NCBI GenBank assembly: GCA_015183035.1
Contig: JACZZP010000008.1
Span: 62,001 to 126,000, forward strand
Direction of reading: 5' to 3'
Source of the DNA: Meloidogyne chitwoodi
Lineage: Eukaryota; Nematoda; Chromadorea; Rhabditida; Meloidogynidae
DNA: 64,000 bases
This document shows, piece after piece, positions 14,366-24,739 of this stretch (its first letter is position 1; every line of letters starts with the position of its first letter). The translations under genes were made by a program, and so were the position numbers. The notes beneath the pieces were generated by a model, which made no database searches, was not told the origin of the DNA, and worked only from the letters and a program-made list of their open reading frames with translations.

Positions 14366-14701
14366 TTATTGAATAATTCCTCGTTTCCGCAAATCTTCCT
14401 TCGCTTCAGCTACCTTTAAAATCAATATTTTAATTAATTAAATTAAAAGTAATACTTCTGCAATCAACGATTCTTTAGCATGTTCACAATCATTGAAAGT
14501 AGCAACTCCATAAATTACAGTTAATGCAGCATATACGCCAAGAGATGCAAATATAATAAGGGGAGAATAAATGAGTAATTGAATGCGTTGTTCAAGCAAC
14601 CAAGGCACTGAATAGAAAAGAGAAGGCTGAACAAGCAAAATTAGCCAAAATGTAAAAAATGGCAAAATTCTAACGATAAATAGAGTTAATTGAGTTGTCA
14701 T
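14366..14701 (-). CDS. DPM3: Dolichol-phosphate mannosyltransferase subunit 3
   Basis: This small protein of about 95 residues has two hydrophobic membrane segments at its N-terminus (FIVRILPFFTFWLILLVQ and LLIYSPLIIFASLGVYAALT), followed by the family signature YGVATFNDCEHAKESL and, after one intron, AEAKEDLRKRGIIQ-stop. Human DPM3 has the same order, with YRVATFHDCEDAARELQ and a C-terminal RRGLRF. DPM3 anchors the catalytic subunit DPM1 in the ER membrane so that dolichol-P-mannose can be made for N-glycans, GPI anchors and O-mannose. Upstream and downstream genes on the same strand are 120 and 128 bases away, consistent with operon membership. Confidence 0.92.
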
Positions 14702-14821
14702 TTATCTCTATCTGTAAATTATTCTGTTTTTTAAATAAATTTTTTTAAATATGGCGTAAAGAACGCTTGTTAAATTATAAAATACAATAAAGATTTGAAA
14801 TTTAATATTTTTAATGAAAAA

Positions 14822-15639
14822 TTAATTTATTGGAAATTGAGGTTCTTTCCGTACAATCCTTTGTTGATTCTCATTAAAGCGATCTTTGGCACTAATTAAT
14901 CCTGCTCCATAATAAGTATATTGAGAATTAGAAGAATCACTAGTTAAAAAAATAAAGAATTTACAAATAACTAGCAAACCTGTGGTATTCTTTTTGAAAT
15001 TTACGTCGTTTATGGTGAATCTGTCAAATGTATGAAAAACCTTAAGTAAATTAACTTGTCAAACCTTTAAAATTTCCTTCAAGTCCTGATCCGTTATTTG
15101 TTCTTCGCCACCTGATATTCGAATAATTAAAGAAAAATAATTGATATACCAGAATCTGCATCTGATTCTTCTAACAACAAATCAAGTAGCCATTTCCTCT
15201 CTTCTCCTACATCATCAGCATTGTAGAGACAGCTTTTTTCTTCCTTTTGTTTTTCTATATGCTCAGCCCAAATATCCTGAAAATTAAATTCTTTATAGCA
15301 AAGTAACAATTAATAATTACATCCACAGAGAGAAGATCACGTTTTGCTTTTCCAGGAACATGTCTACTTCTTGCTAATTGACCGGCTGGACACATCGATA
15401 GCGTACTTGGAATTCTAAAAGTTCAAAATTTTTCACTTTACTAATTTAATTAATATAAAAGTAACGAACTTTATTGGCTGATCTATCAAACGTCTAAGTT
15501 GTTCACAAAATTTACTCATGTCCAATGCTTTTTCTAGCTCTCTCAGACGAAGGGGCGGCGCGGCTCTTCTTTTCCTATTATTGTTGGTGTAATGCTGGGA
15601 ATGTTGACTCTGACCAGGAAGTGAAAAATTAGAAGACAT
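14822..15639 (-). CDS. Stand-alone INO80 N-terminal module
   Basis: The gene predicts a protein of about 190 residues in several exons, from MSSNFSLPGQSQHS at 15639 to FPIN-stop at 14822-14824. Three blocks match, in order, the region before the DBINO domain of the INO80 chromatin-remodelling ATPase: LRELEKALDMSKFCEQLRR (human LQYLERALRLDHFLRQ), ERKWLLDLLLEESDADSGGE with DLKEILKIHHKRRKFQKEY (human RKWLKSILLSDESSEADS and MLRLHKYKKLHQNKY), and SQYTYYGAGLISAKDRFNE (human QYQYYSAGLLSTYDPFYE). No DBINO, SNF2 or HELICc sequence follows. The stop is 120 bases before the complete DPM3 gene on the same strand, so the ATPase part is missing or encoded elsewhere. A second gene product carrying the motor, or gene fission, would explain this. 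Confidence 0.7.
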
Positions 15640-15896
15640 TTCTATAAATATAATTTAGTTTTTAGTTATAATTTATGTATAAAAAAGAACAAAATCATTT
15701 TTAATAAATAAAAAAATCCTTAAAAATTTCTTTCAATTTTAAAACAAATATAATGTATAATGATAATTCACAAGGCAACCATTCGAAAATGTCTTCAAAA
15801 AATTTCAACAAAATTTGAATGGTTTACTTTTAATTTCTACAAACTTATTAAATATTAAAATATAACAATGTGCACGAAAAAAATCTAAAAGCAAAA

Positions 15897-18162
15897 TCAA
15901 TTGTAGTCACGAGACGGGGAATCATTTCCATTACTTTCCCTTCTATGACAAGATAGTTCATATTCTGCAGTGTGTTTTCTTCCTTCTCTAATATCGAGGT
16001 TTCTGTTTTCACGCTCGAAAGTTTCAACCTTAAAAAATCTAGATAAATCTAATATTGTAAGGCCGTCTAAGTTTACTGCAGCTAGCTAATAAATGAAAAA
16101 GGAAAGCCTTCGATAGGCGGTGGGTGGTTGAATGGATTACAGCCCCGTTCCGAGAGCTCTCAGGATCAATCCCACCCAATGTTTTGCTATTTTCTGCAAT
16201 GGGGTCAGCCGCTTTACTATATAAAAAATGAACCTGGACAAATAAATCCTCGTTTTGATCAAATTCTATGTCCGTAATTTCATTAAAAAGAGAATGAGGA
16301 GAAGGTAACATTTCAAAGCCAATTCGACCAAAGAATGAAAGGACATTTACTTAAAAACAAAATGACAATCAAATTTACAAAATAATTATATTAACCAATA
16401 TCCCTATGTAAAAAACGAAGAGAAGAAGGATGAGACAAATCCATTGCCTGAGCTAAATCTATCACGTATACAGTTCCAGAATGATATAGAAGATTGAATT
16501 CGCTCAAATCACCTTTAAATTAACAAAATTTAAATTCAATAAATGAACAAACCATGTACCAAATTGCATTCTTTGTACATTCGGATTAAAATCTAAAAAT
16601 TCAGAGAAAAATAGCTTCTATTTAAAACCTGTTTAACTTGAGCAAAAGCATCAGCCTTCATTTCATCTGAGTTCCATTCTAGTTCTCGCAGTTTCGGAGC
16701 AGGAATAGAACTGCCAATCATAGACATTAATAAAACCTTAATAATCATGACATGTTATCGCAAGATAAAGTTTTAAAACTCACGTGTTTCTTTAATTTAA
16801 TTGGCGTAGGACATTTAATCTTATATCTATGAAGTCTAAAATAAATTTAAAATTTTTTTAAATGATAAAAAATGACCTCTTCATATTCATAAATTCTTTC
16901 TCGGCCCAAACCTTCATCACACTACGTGGATTTTTAAATCGAAAATCATTCTTAACATACTCGGCACGGTTTTTAAATCCAGTTATTGATGTTCGATAGA
17001 CCTATTATTGAATGTATTACAGAAAGAAAAATATAAAAACCTTAACAGCAAAATGTATTTGGTCAGAAACATCATTTGATACATCATCTGAAAACTCTTT
17101 TGAAGTTTGCCCATTATTTGATATGGAGCATACATCAGAAACAGCATGCAAAACTGCAGATTCTTTTCCGGTTGCAATAACCCCTATTCATATAATTTTG
17201 ATAAACATATTAAAATAAAAATGAAAGAAATTATAAAGACCTTCAACCCGATCAATTTCGGCGCTATTTATCCATTTAAGCAAAATAAGTCGAGTTTGAA
17301 CATCGACAGACAAATCATTTGTCTCCTTTTCCTCTTTATCTTTAAATCGGAGATTGCGTTTTTCATCCGATTTTGCAAAGGTACGAAGATCATTTATAAT
17401 TCGCCTTTTAAAGCCAAAAGGATTAAACTAAAGAATAAAAACCTCCCAATTCGATGATCAATCACGTCACCCGTTTCCAATCCTAAAGGCAAATGCATAG
17501 CTTTTTTGCTTCCTTTACGCTCATCTAATCCTTGATCATGTTTAGTAACATATGTACCATCTTCTCGTTGTAAAAATCCACACGGAGGAAATGTTTGCTC
17601 AGATTTTTCTGTAATTTAAATTAAAAAGTATAATAAAATAAAAACCATAGAGAAGGTTAGTTGCAAATTCTTTAAATTCATCTTCATTATCTTCATCAGA
17701 ACTTTCCTCCTGAATCTCATCACTTTGTTCTCTTGTATAATATGAAGAGTAGGATTCCGAAGATAAAAGTGCAGTAGCCTTCCCGGTTGTAGCTCTACTT
17801 TCCTCAAATTTCTGAAAAAAATTAAAAATATTCTTTAAAAAATTGAAACCCGAGACAGCTCCAATTCCCTGTCAAATTCACGTTGTAATTTTGCTGCAAG
17901 AAGCTCATCAGCCGAACAATCAGGATCACGCGATAGTTCAAGTGCCAAAAAATAGTCACACGAACAATCAGCATCCACTGAATCGTCTAAGTCAAATTGA
18001 CCAAGCAACTCCTAAAAATAAATAAATAAAAAATAGTGGAAATTTTACTTCGTTTTTCTCTTGCTCCCCCATTATTTCAACAAGCGAAGCAATTGGTTGC
18101 TGGACGTCATCACCATTGGACGTCTTCCCCCAAGCCATTTTATGTTTAATACCTTCGGCCAT
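15897..18162 (-). CDS. RIOK3: Atypical serine kinase RIOK3
   Basis: The start at 18162 gives [13 protein letters not shown]. An acidic N-terminal region follows ([20 protein letters not shown]), then the RIO domain: [15 protein letters not shown] (ATP-binding loop), [39 protein letters not shown], the hinge region with [16 protein letters not shown], the catalytic loop [11 protein letters not shown] with Asp and Asn, and the metal-binding YVIDLAQAM. The order and motifs are those of RIOK3, a cytoplasmic RIO kinase linked to 40S ribosome maturation. The final exon ends SPSRDYN-stop at 15897-15899. The penultimate intron (about 16032-16236) contains a tRNA-like element. RIOK3 is the first gene of a candidate operon, with 257 bases to the next start. 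Confidence 0.9.
16075..16232 (+). repeat. tRNA-derived element in RIOK3 intron
   Basis: A GC-richer block within a 205-base intron contains an A-box-like GGGTGGTTGAATGGATTA and a B-box-like CAGGATCAATCCC. About 30 bases further on is CAGCCGCTTTACTAT, which recurs at 62259-62273 behind another tRNA-like head. That shared tail argues for a dispersed SINE family rather than a tRNA gene. The degenerate B-box makes transcription unlikely. Confidence 0.55.
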
Positions 18163-18744
18163 TTAGAGATAGGTAAGATCTAATAATCAAATAAATAATC
18201 AGGCTAAAATTAAAGTTTAATAAAAAAATAAATTTTTTTAATTAGGCGATCGCCACAAATTAACCTTAAATAGGCGCGACAAAGTGTACGAAGAAACTTT
18301 TTTACTCTAACAAAAAAATAGCGTAAGACAAAATATCCTAATAAACATTATGCCAAAATAAAATTTTTAAATAAGAGTGGCGTCACAATACGAAAATAAA
18401 AATCAATCATACTCAATACCCTTATACTACACCAAAAATCTTTTCAGTATTATTGAAAAAACCTGTTGATCCTTACTAGTTGTTAAAAATGCATCCATGT
18501 CGAATCTTCTTTGTTGACACTGACATCCATGCTGATCAATTTTAAAATTGTTGTAAAAAATTTACAGGCAAAAAATGAATGAAAACACAAAAAACGAATG
18601 AAAACGTGAAACGAATAAGGGAGGAGCGCGGGTTGCAAATTTTTAGCTCGCATTTTTTATTTTTATTTTTTGTAAATATATATATATTAACTTACAATTC
18701 AACCAGGAGCACAGCCAGAATCCAGAAGAGCACCATCAAACCAA
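18163..18744. other. Gap upstream of RIOK3
   Basis: About 0.58 kb, mostly AT-rich. On the minus strand, 18476-18540 reads as a short open exon (GCQCQQRRFDMDAFLTTSKD) followed by a GT donor. It might be an upstream exon of RIOK3 or of the orphan gene to the right. Nothing else is supportable. Confidence 0.25.
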
Positions 18745-19374
18745 TCAAATGTAGACGAACTGGAAACACCTGGAAAACCCCTTAAACTAAAAAAATTTGT
18801 TTAATTAATAAATATTAAAAAATAAAATAAAAAAACGTAGATGCGGTCCTTGATATGTTTCAGTGCCCATCCATCCATGTAGAGCACTTCGTTGAACTAA
18901 AAATGATGAAAAACGTAAAAAATTCAAAATATTAAAGAAAAACCATTGGAGACGTTGCCCAGAAAGCATTTGAGCTGCAACCATTGACGAGCAGCATTTC
19001 CTTTAACGAAAAATATAAAATAAAAAAAACCATTATCGACGTTGAAGAGCTACCAGTTGAAGAGCTGCAGCAGTTGAAAGCTGGCCACGCCGGCACCTGA
19101 AAACCCCTGCCCCTAGAAAAATATAAAAAATATATATATTATTTAAAAATATAAAAAATTAAAAATATAAAAACGACAACCACACCACCAGTGCCAACGT
19201 CCTCTGTCCATCACGGGGCCTTGAACACACTAGCATCGTCCTTGAGAGCAGCAGACCATCCAGACCACCTGTAACTTCAAAAAATTAAAATTTAATTATA
19301 ATACTAAAAAATAAAAATAAATAAAACTAAAAATCATAGTTGACGTACAGCAAAAGTTGAAGACTTCTGCCTTG
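18745..19374 (-). CDS. Unrecognised gene of very small exons
   Basis: Six GC-balanced islands, 30 to 94 bases long, are separated by very AT-rich gaps that each have GT at the 5' end and AG at the 3' end when read on the minus strand. Exons are 19345-19374, 19175-19268, 19031-19112, 18944-19000, 18837-18896 and 18780 down to the TGA at 18745-18747. One frame stays open through all of them, including GLDGLLLSRTMLVCSRPRDG, then VPAWPAFNCCSSSTGSSSTS, then EMLLVNGCSSNAFWATSPM, then FNEVLYMDGWALKHIKDRIY. The product is about 120 residues, Cys/Ser-rich in its middle. The 5' end is unresolved: candidate initiators lie near 19603, but splice phase does not join cleanly. No family is recognised, and a non-coding spliced RNA is the main alternative. 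Confidence 0.45.
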
Positions 19375-19839
19375 CTGTAAATAAAAAATGTCAAAAAATT
19401 TAAAAATTTTATATATTTTTTTTTAATTTTTCGCTCGCGCGCTGATAATGGGATAAAAATTCGATTAAAACAAACAAAAAAACATGAAAAACAAATAAAA
19501 AACGAACAAAAAACAAAAAACACGTGTGCACTCGAACTAAAACAAAAACTTTGTCTGAATGTATAGGAATGTTAAATAACACTACTATTTCTCTTTTTGG
19601 CATTATGTTATTATCGCGGGAATTAAATTGTTAAATAGAAATCGATAAAAGCATTTTTGAGTCTGAGAATAAATTTTAAAGGAATGATGTTGTATTATTG
19701 TTCAGATCACGGTTACTTATCTTTAAAAAATGCTTTAACCAAAATTATCTTTTTAACCCGTTCACTCATTTTTAATAAATTAATCAAATCTATTAGTAAA
19801 AAGTAGTGTACATATATTTTTAGCAAAAAATACAAAATT

Positions 19840-21977
19840 TTAATATTTTCTTTTTTTAATTTCTTCTTCAATCATTTTTTGCAAATTTTTTGATACTTTT
19901 CCAAATTCTAAAAGCATTCTTTTTTGAATTCTAGGTAAAGCTTGGCATAAAGAAGCAGCTATATTTTCTGCTAAGCGTTGGCGTGCTCCTTGGTCTAGTT
20001 GCTAATTAAAAAAAATTTTTAGATAAAATAAAATATTCCAAACATTTCTCCACATATCTGCTGGCTGGGAATAATTATCATCATCACCACTCTCAAATCT
20101 GGCAACTATTGCTTTTTCAATAGTAAAACGACTTTCACGTGCAAATGCTCCTGAAGGTTCTGGTCCTTTAAATGAATTTGGATAATAATTTGGTGAATCT
20201 CCTCCATTTTCGTCAAATCGGCCAAGACCATCTCTTTGAGTATTTTCTGCATTTTTCAAAGGTTTATTTACAGGCAAAATCATGTGATTAGGTCCAAGAC
20301 GATGATGATGAGTATCCATATAAGAGAATAATCTACCTATAAATTGTATTTATTTTACTTATTAATTTAAGTTAACCTTGAAGTAATTTGTCAGGAGAAG
20401 CTTCAATTCCTCTAACCATTCTTGCAGGGTCGAAAGCAGCTTGCTCCACTTGAGCAAAAAAGTTGGTTGGATTTCTATTTAAAGTTACTTGCCCAACCGA
20501 TATTAATGGAAATTCAGTTTCAGACCATGTTTTGGTTGCATCAAAAGGGTTATAACGATATTTGGCTGCTTGTTCAAAAGTCATTACCTTAAACATTTTA
20601 CGTGTTTTAGAAACAAGACTTCGGATTTAATTTTAAAAAATTCTGATTTATTATGTTTATCAAAAAATTCTGAAACAAAATAGTTTTTCTATTCCTCTCT
20701 TACCTGTATTTTAAAGTTCCATTTGGGAAAATCTCCTTTAGCAATTGCATTATACAAATCTCTAGTAGAATAATCAGGGTCATCACTGGCTAACTTTGCT
20801 GCTCTTGCGGCAGTTAAATTGTGAACGCCTTGGACTGATTCAAGTTTAAATTTGCAATATACAGCTGTTCCGTTTGCATTCACCTTTATTAAAATAATTT
20901 TCTTCAAAGGAAAATATTTAGAATTTACCAATTTAAATGTATTTGTACCAAAACCATGCATTTTACGAAATCCATCAGGCGTTCCCAAATCAGAAAAAAT
21001 TCTCATTATCATATTTATTGCTTCCGGTCTCAATGACACAAAATCCCAGACCATATTTGGATCATGTAGATTTGTTTTTGGATTTCTTTTTTGACTGTGA
21101 ATAAAACTAGGGAATAATATTGGATCTCGAATAAAAAATATTGGGGAATTATTTCCGACTAAATCCCAATTGCCTTCATCTGTGTAATATTTCATGGCAA
21201 ATCCTCTTGGATCACGCATTAAATCTGAGCTTCCCTTCTCTCCAGCTATTAAAAATTTTTTTATAATTATTATTTTCTGAACATACCAACAGTAGAAAAC
21301 CGAAAAAAACAAGGTGTTCTTTTTCCAATATTTGAAAAAATTGAGGCCTTTGTATATTTTGTAATATCATGAGTTACAATAAAATAACCAAATGCTGCTG
21401 CTCCTTTTGCATGTACTACTCTTTCTGGTATTCTTTCACGATCAAATTTCATAAGTTCATCTAAAAATACTTGGTCCTGTAAAAGCATTGGTCCTCTCTC
21501 TCCAGCAGTTAAAACAGCCGTTCTTGTCTCTATTAAAGAACCGTGTGATGTTGTCATTATATCTATTGTCTGAAAAAGAATTTTTTTAAGCTTCAAAAAA
21601 TTGAAATTTTTTTAAAATTTTTTGAAATTTTTGAAAATTTTTTAGAAATTTTTAACAATTTTTTTTTGAATTTTGAAAAATTTTTTGAAAATTATCAAAA
21701 ATTTTTTAGAATTTTTGATAATTTTTTTGAAATTTTTGATAATTTTTTAGAAATTTTTCAAAAAAATTTAAAATTTTTTTGAAGCTTTTCTAAATTTAAA
21801 TAAAAAATAAAATATATTTATTACGTCCTTTCCTCTGCTGTAACTATCTAATTGTAAAGTAGCTGAATCATTTCCACTGCAGACATTTTGTCTTGGGCAA
21901 TTTGACGGATTGCTTATTTGTATCAAATCAAGTAAAAGAAAAATAAAAAATAGATAAAATTTTAAATTTAAAGCCAT
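19840..21977 (-). CDS. Catalase with N-terminal signal peptide
   Basis: The gene encodes a haem catalase converting hydrogen peroxide to water and oxygen. The start at 21977 gives [20 protein letters not shown], a typical signal peptide, then a Cys-containing linker ([11 protein letters not shown]). The catalytic core follows: [20 protein letters not shown] (distal His), [20 protein letters not shown] (Asn), [27 protein letters not shown] (proximal haem Tyr) and [11 protein letters not shown]. The C-terminal NAD-domain region ends [13 protein letters not shown], with no SKL-type peroxisomal signal. All key residues are present and the length of about 540 residues is normal. Caenorhabditis catalases lack a signal peptide, so an exported enzyme is the notable prediction here. 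The first intron is long and low-complexity. Confidence 0.93.
21570..21800. repeat. Low-complexity (GAAATTTTT)n-like tract in catalase intron 1
   Basis: A degenerate short-period repeat of GAAATTTTTT-type units, with interspersed GATAATTTTTT variants, fills most of the intron between the signal-peptide exon and the catalytic exons. It shows no other structure. Confidence 0.7.
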
Positions 21978-21989
21978 TTATTTTTTAAA

Positions 21990-23150
21990 TTCTGTAAAAT
22001 AAAAAAAAATTTATCGAAAGATATCAAGTTTTATTTTAAAAGATTTATTTATTTAAAAATAATGACGTTTTTAAAGTTTTCACCCATTTAAATGTTTTAA
22101 AAAAGATGAAAGAATAAATTTAAAGAAAAAAAATTTTCTGGAAAAAAAGAATAAAATAAATGAAAAATATTTTAAAATGCGTAGCTTTAAAGCGTTAAAA
22201 TGATTGTTGATTTTAACAAATTTTTAAGTATTTATTTATAAGAAATAATTTTATTATCAAAAAATAAATAAAAATAAATAATTTTTACACGTGGATACAC
22301 ACTTTATAGGTAAATAAATAAATAAAAAAATTTGAGTTTTTTAATAAAAATTAAAAAAATGAACAAGGAAATAAATTAATTTTAAAAACAATGTTTATTT
22401 TCTAGTTATTTTTTTAATACTTAAATAAATAGGAAACAAGGTTAAAATAATTGTCAAAACAACTTTTTATTATTTTAAAATCATTTTATTATTTTTTGTT
22501 CAAAAATATTTTCAGCGAATTTTATCAACATTAAACAATCATTTTTATTACTTCGCCAAACTTTTAAAACAAAAATAAATTAAAAAAAAGGCCAATGACC
22601 AAAGAGAGCCTTTTTTTAATTACTATTATATTTATTTAAAAAATATATAGATACTAAAATAAAAATTAATTTTTAAACAAAAAGATAATTAAAAATTTAA
22701 TAATTCAGTTTCCCCATTATTTAAATCATAAAAATTTATCTAAAAAATTAATTTAATTTTTGGGAGTATTTTCAATATTTTTATACTACATCTGCACTAT
22801 TTTTTTATTTTTTTTACTTTCAAATTTATATTTTTAATTAATATAAAATATAAATGCAAATCTCAATTACCCTAAATAAATATATGAAAATATTTAAAAA
22901 AATCGTGTTGTGCTCTTTTAATGGAGTTTAGCAATTTTTATGATAATTTCTATTTAAAATAGAAAAATATCAATTTATTCAAACATATAAAATATTATTT
23001 AAAAAACTAACATATTTAAATAAATGCTGGCTAATATCAGAAAATAAAAAAATTGGAGGGAAAAATTTTAATTTATCCAGCATTTAATATAAACAACAAA
23101 TTTATTTAATTAAAAATTTAAATTTTTAATTAAATTTCTACCTAAAAATA
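21990..23150. other. AT-rich intergenic region
   Basis: Over 1.1 kb of A/T homopolymer-rich sequence lies between the catalase promoter side and the next gene's stop. I see no reading frame of interest, tRNA-like box or inverted repeat of note. Confidence 0.6.
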
Positions 23151-23156
23151 TTTTTT

Positions 23157-24730
23157 TTAATTCAAAATTAATTTACGTTTAAGTAAAGGCAAATTCCCTT
23201 TCATCAAATGGCTGAGTATATTCGCATCTGACGCTCGCACAAGTTTGTAACTATTCCAAACCAAAACTGACGATGAAGAGCTGTTACTGTTGTTAGTGTC
23301 TTCTTCCCCTTCCTAAAAAATAATAAAATATTTAAAATATTTTTTTTTATCAAAAAATTTACTTGAGGTATTTTACTCCCATTTTTATTGTCCTTCTCCT
23401 TTTGCGGCTTCTTTTTTGTCAAAGGCTCAATTTCTACCTCTGCTTCAAAATCGTCAATATCTTGTTCAGACTTAAGTGTGTACTCATCTTTAAATTCCAT
23501 TGCCATAAACTTAAATAATAAACTTTAAAAAACACAAATAATTCTGAATGTTTTAGTGTTAAAATATAAAATTCAGATGACTTTAAAAAAACCAGAATTA
23601 TTTGTGTTTTGAAAACACAAATAATTCTGATTATGAATTAGCAATATTTGCAAGTTTATATAAAATTCTGATTTATTTTTCTATAAAAAACAAAATAAAC
23701 CTCTCCAGTATTTGTATTTTCGACATTAAAAGGTTTAAGAGTAAATCCAGGACAATCAAAACGCAATGCAAAAGTACAAGGGCTAATTGACGTTTCAAAT
23801 TTCTTCAAAAATTGATTTTATGTTGTGTATTTTTCAAATTTACCTCTTTTAATAAAGCAAGAATTTGTTGTGCTGTATCTTCTCTATCAACTACGAATTT
23901 TAATTGGGCCTGACGTACAATATTTGAGGTTTCTTGTGTTGATGTTTTACTCCATTGAATGGAAAGCCAGTGTTCCAAGTCAGAAAAGTAATTCTAAAAA
24001 AATATAAATTTTTAAAAATCCTTTCTTTCCCCCCTAAATATAAAAAATACTTCAACGAGTGTGTCGTTCTCACAGTAAACATGAATATCATAACGATAAA
24101 ACAATTGGGGATTTGGTTTTAGCACTGGAAAACGAGTTAAAAATTCAGCCAAACAACCACCTTCCGAGTAACTGAATGCGCCAAATGATTTTGAAAGATT
24201 TGAAATAGATAAAAGGGCAGAGAGATTTTTTTCAAAATTGGACTCTTGAGTACCTTAAAAATACTTTATTTATTTTAAATTCTAAAAAAACCTTTGAAAG
24301 CAAAAGGCAAGTAAATTTTCAAACATAATTTGTGCTCTCTTTCTTCTTCAACACTAATTCCCTTAGGCAATAATGTACCAATATTTGAAAGAAAATCTGT
24401 GATGTTTTCAATTCCATTCTCCCAATCACGCATTCCTGTAAGTGTAAGAGAGCGGAAACCATTTATTCCCGGTGATGGTTCCCCACTTGGTGTAGGAATT
24501 AACTTGAATTAAATTTTGTTTTTAAATTTATGTATAAATCTTACATTTAATTTTCCTTCCATACTCCCTTGATAAATTTCAAAAAATTTGTTTTTGCTTT
24601 TTTCTGTGCTGTCAGCATTCTCTTTTGATTGTTTTATTTGAATATCATGTAAAAATCCTTTGTTATCAAGCTTGAAGTTTTCCCATAGATTTTGAACACT
24701 TCGTTCGTCTTCAATCTTTCTTTTACTCAT
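23157..24730 (-). CDS. Unrecognised multi-exon protein
   Basis: A gene of five or six exons starts at 24730 with MSKRKIEDERSVQNLWENF and ends at 23157-23159. Successive exons are open and joined by short GT..AG introns. They include a globular-looking middle with GINGFRSLTLTGMRDWENGI, GGCLAEFLTRFPVLKPNPQL, FYRYDIHVYCENDTLVENYF and CTFALRFDCPGFTLKPFN, then an acidic linker (QDIDDFEAEVEIEPL) and a Lys-rich, Ser-rich tail. A nuclear protein is suggested by the basic start and the acidic/Lys-rich tail, but I recognise no family. The final exon could be read in another frame depending on the acceptor; splice phase favours the one rich in Asn/Ser (EEDTNNSNSSSSSV). Confidence 0.6.
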
Positions 24731-24739
24731 TATTTGTTA

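Noticed and set aside
19296..19603. Phe/Cys-rich minus-strand frames as a signal peptide for the orphan gene
   Set aside because: Poly-T translation gives Phe-rich frames by chance, and I found no splice junction that links them in phase to the exons at 19345 and below.
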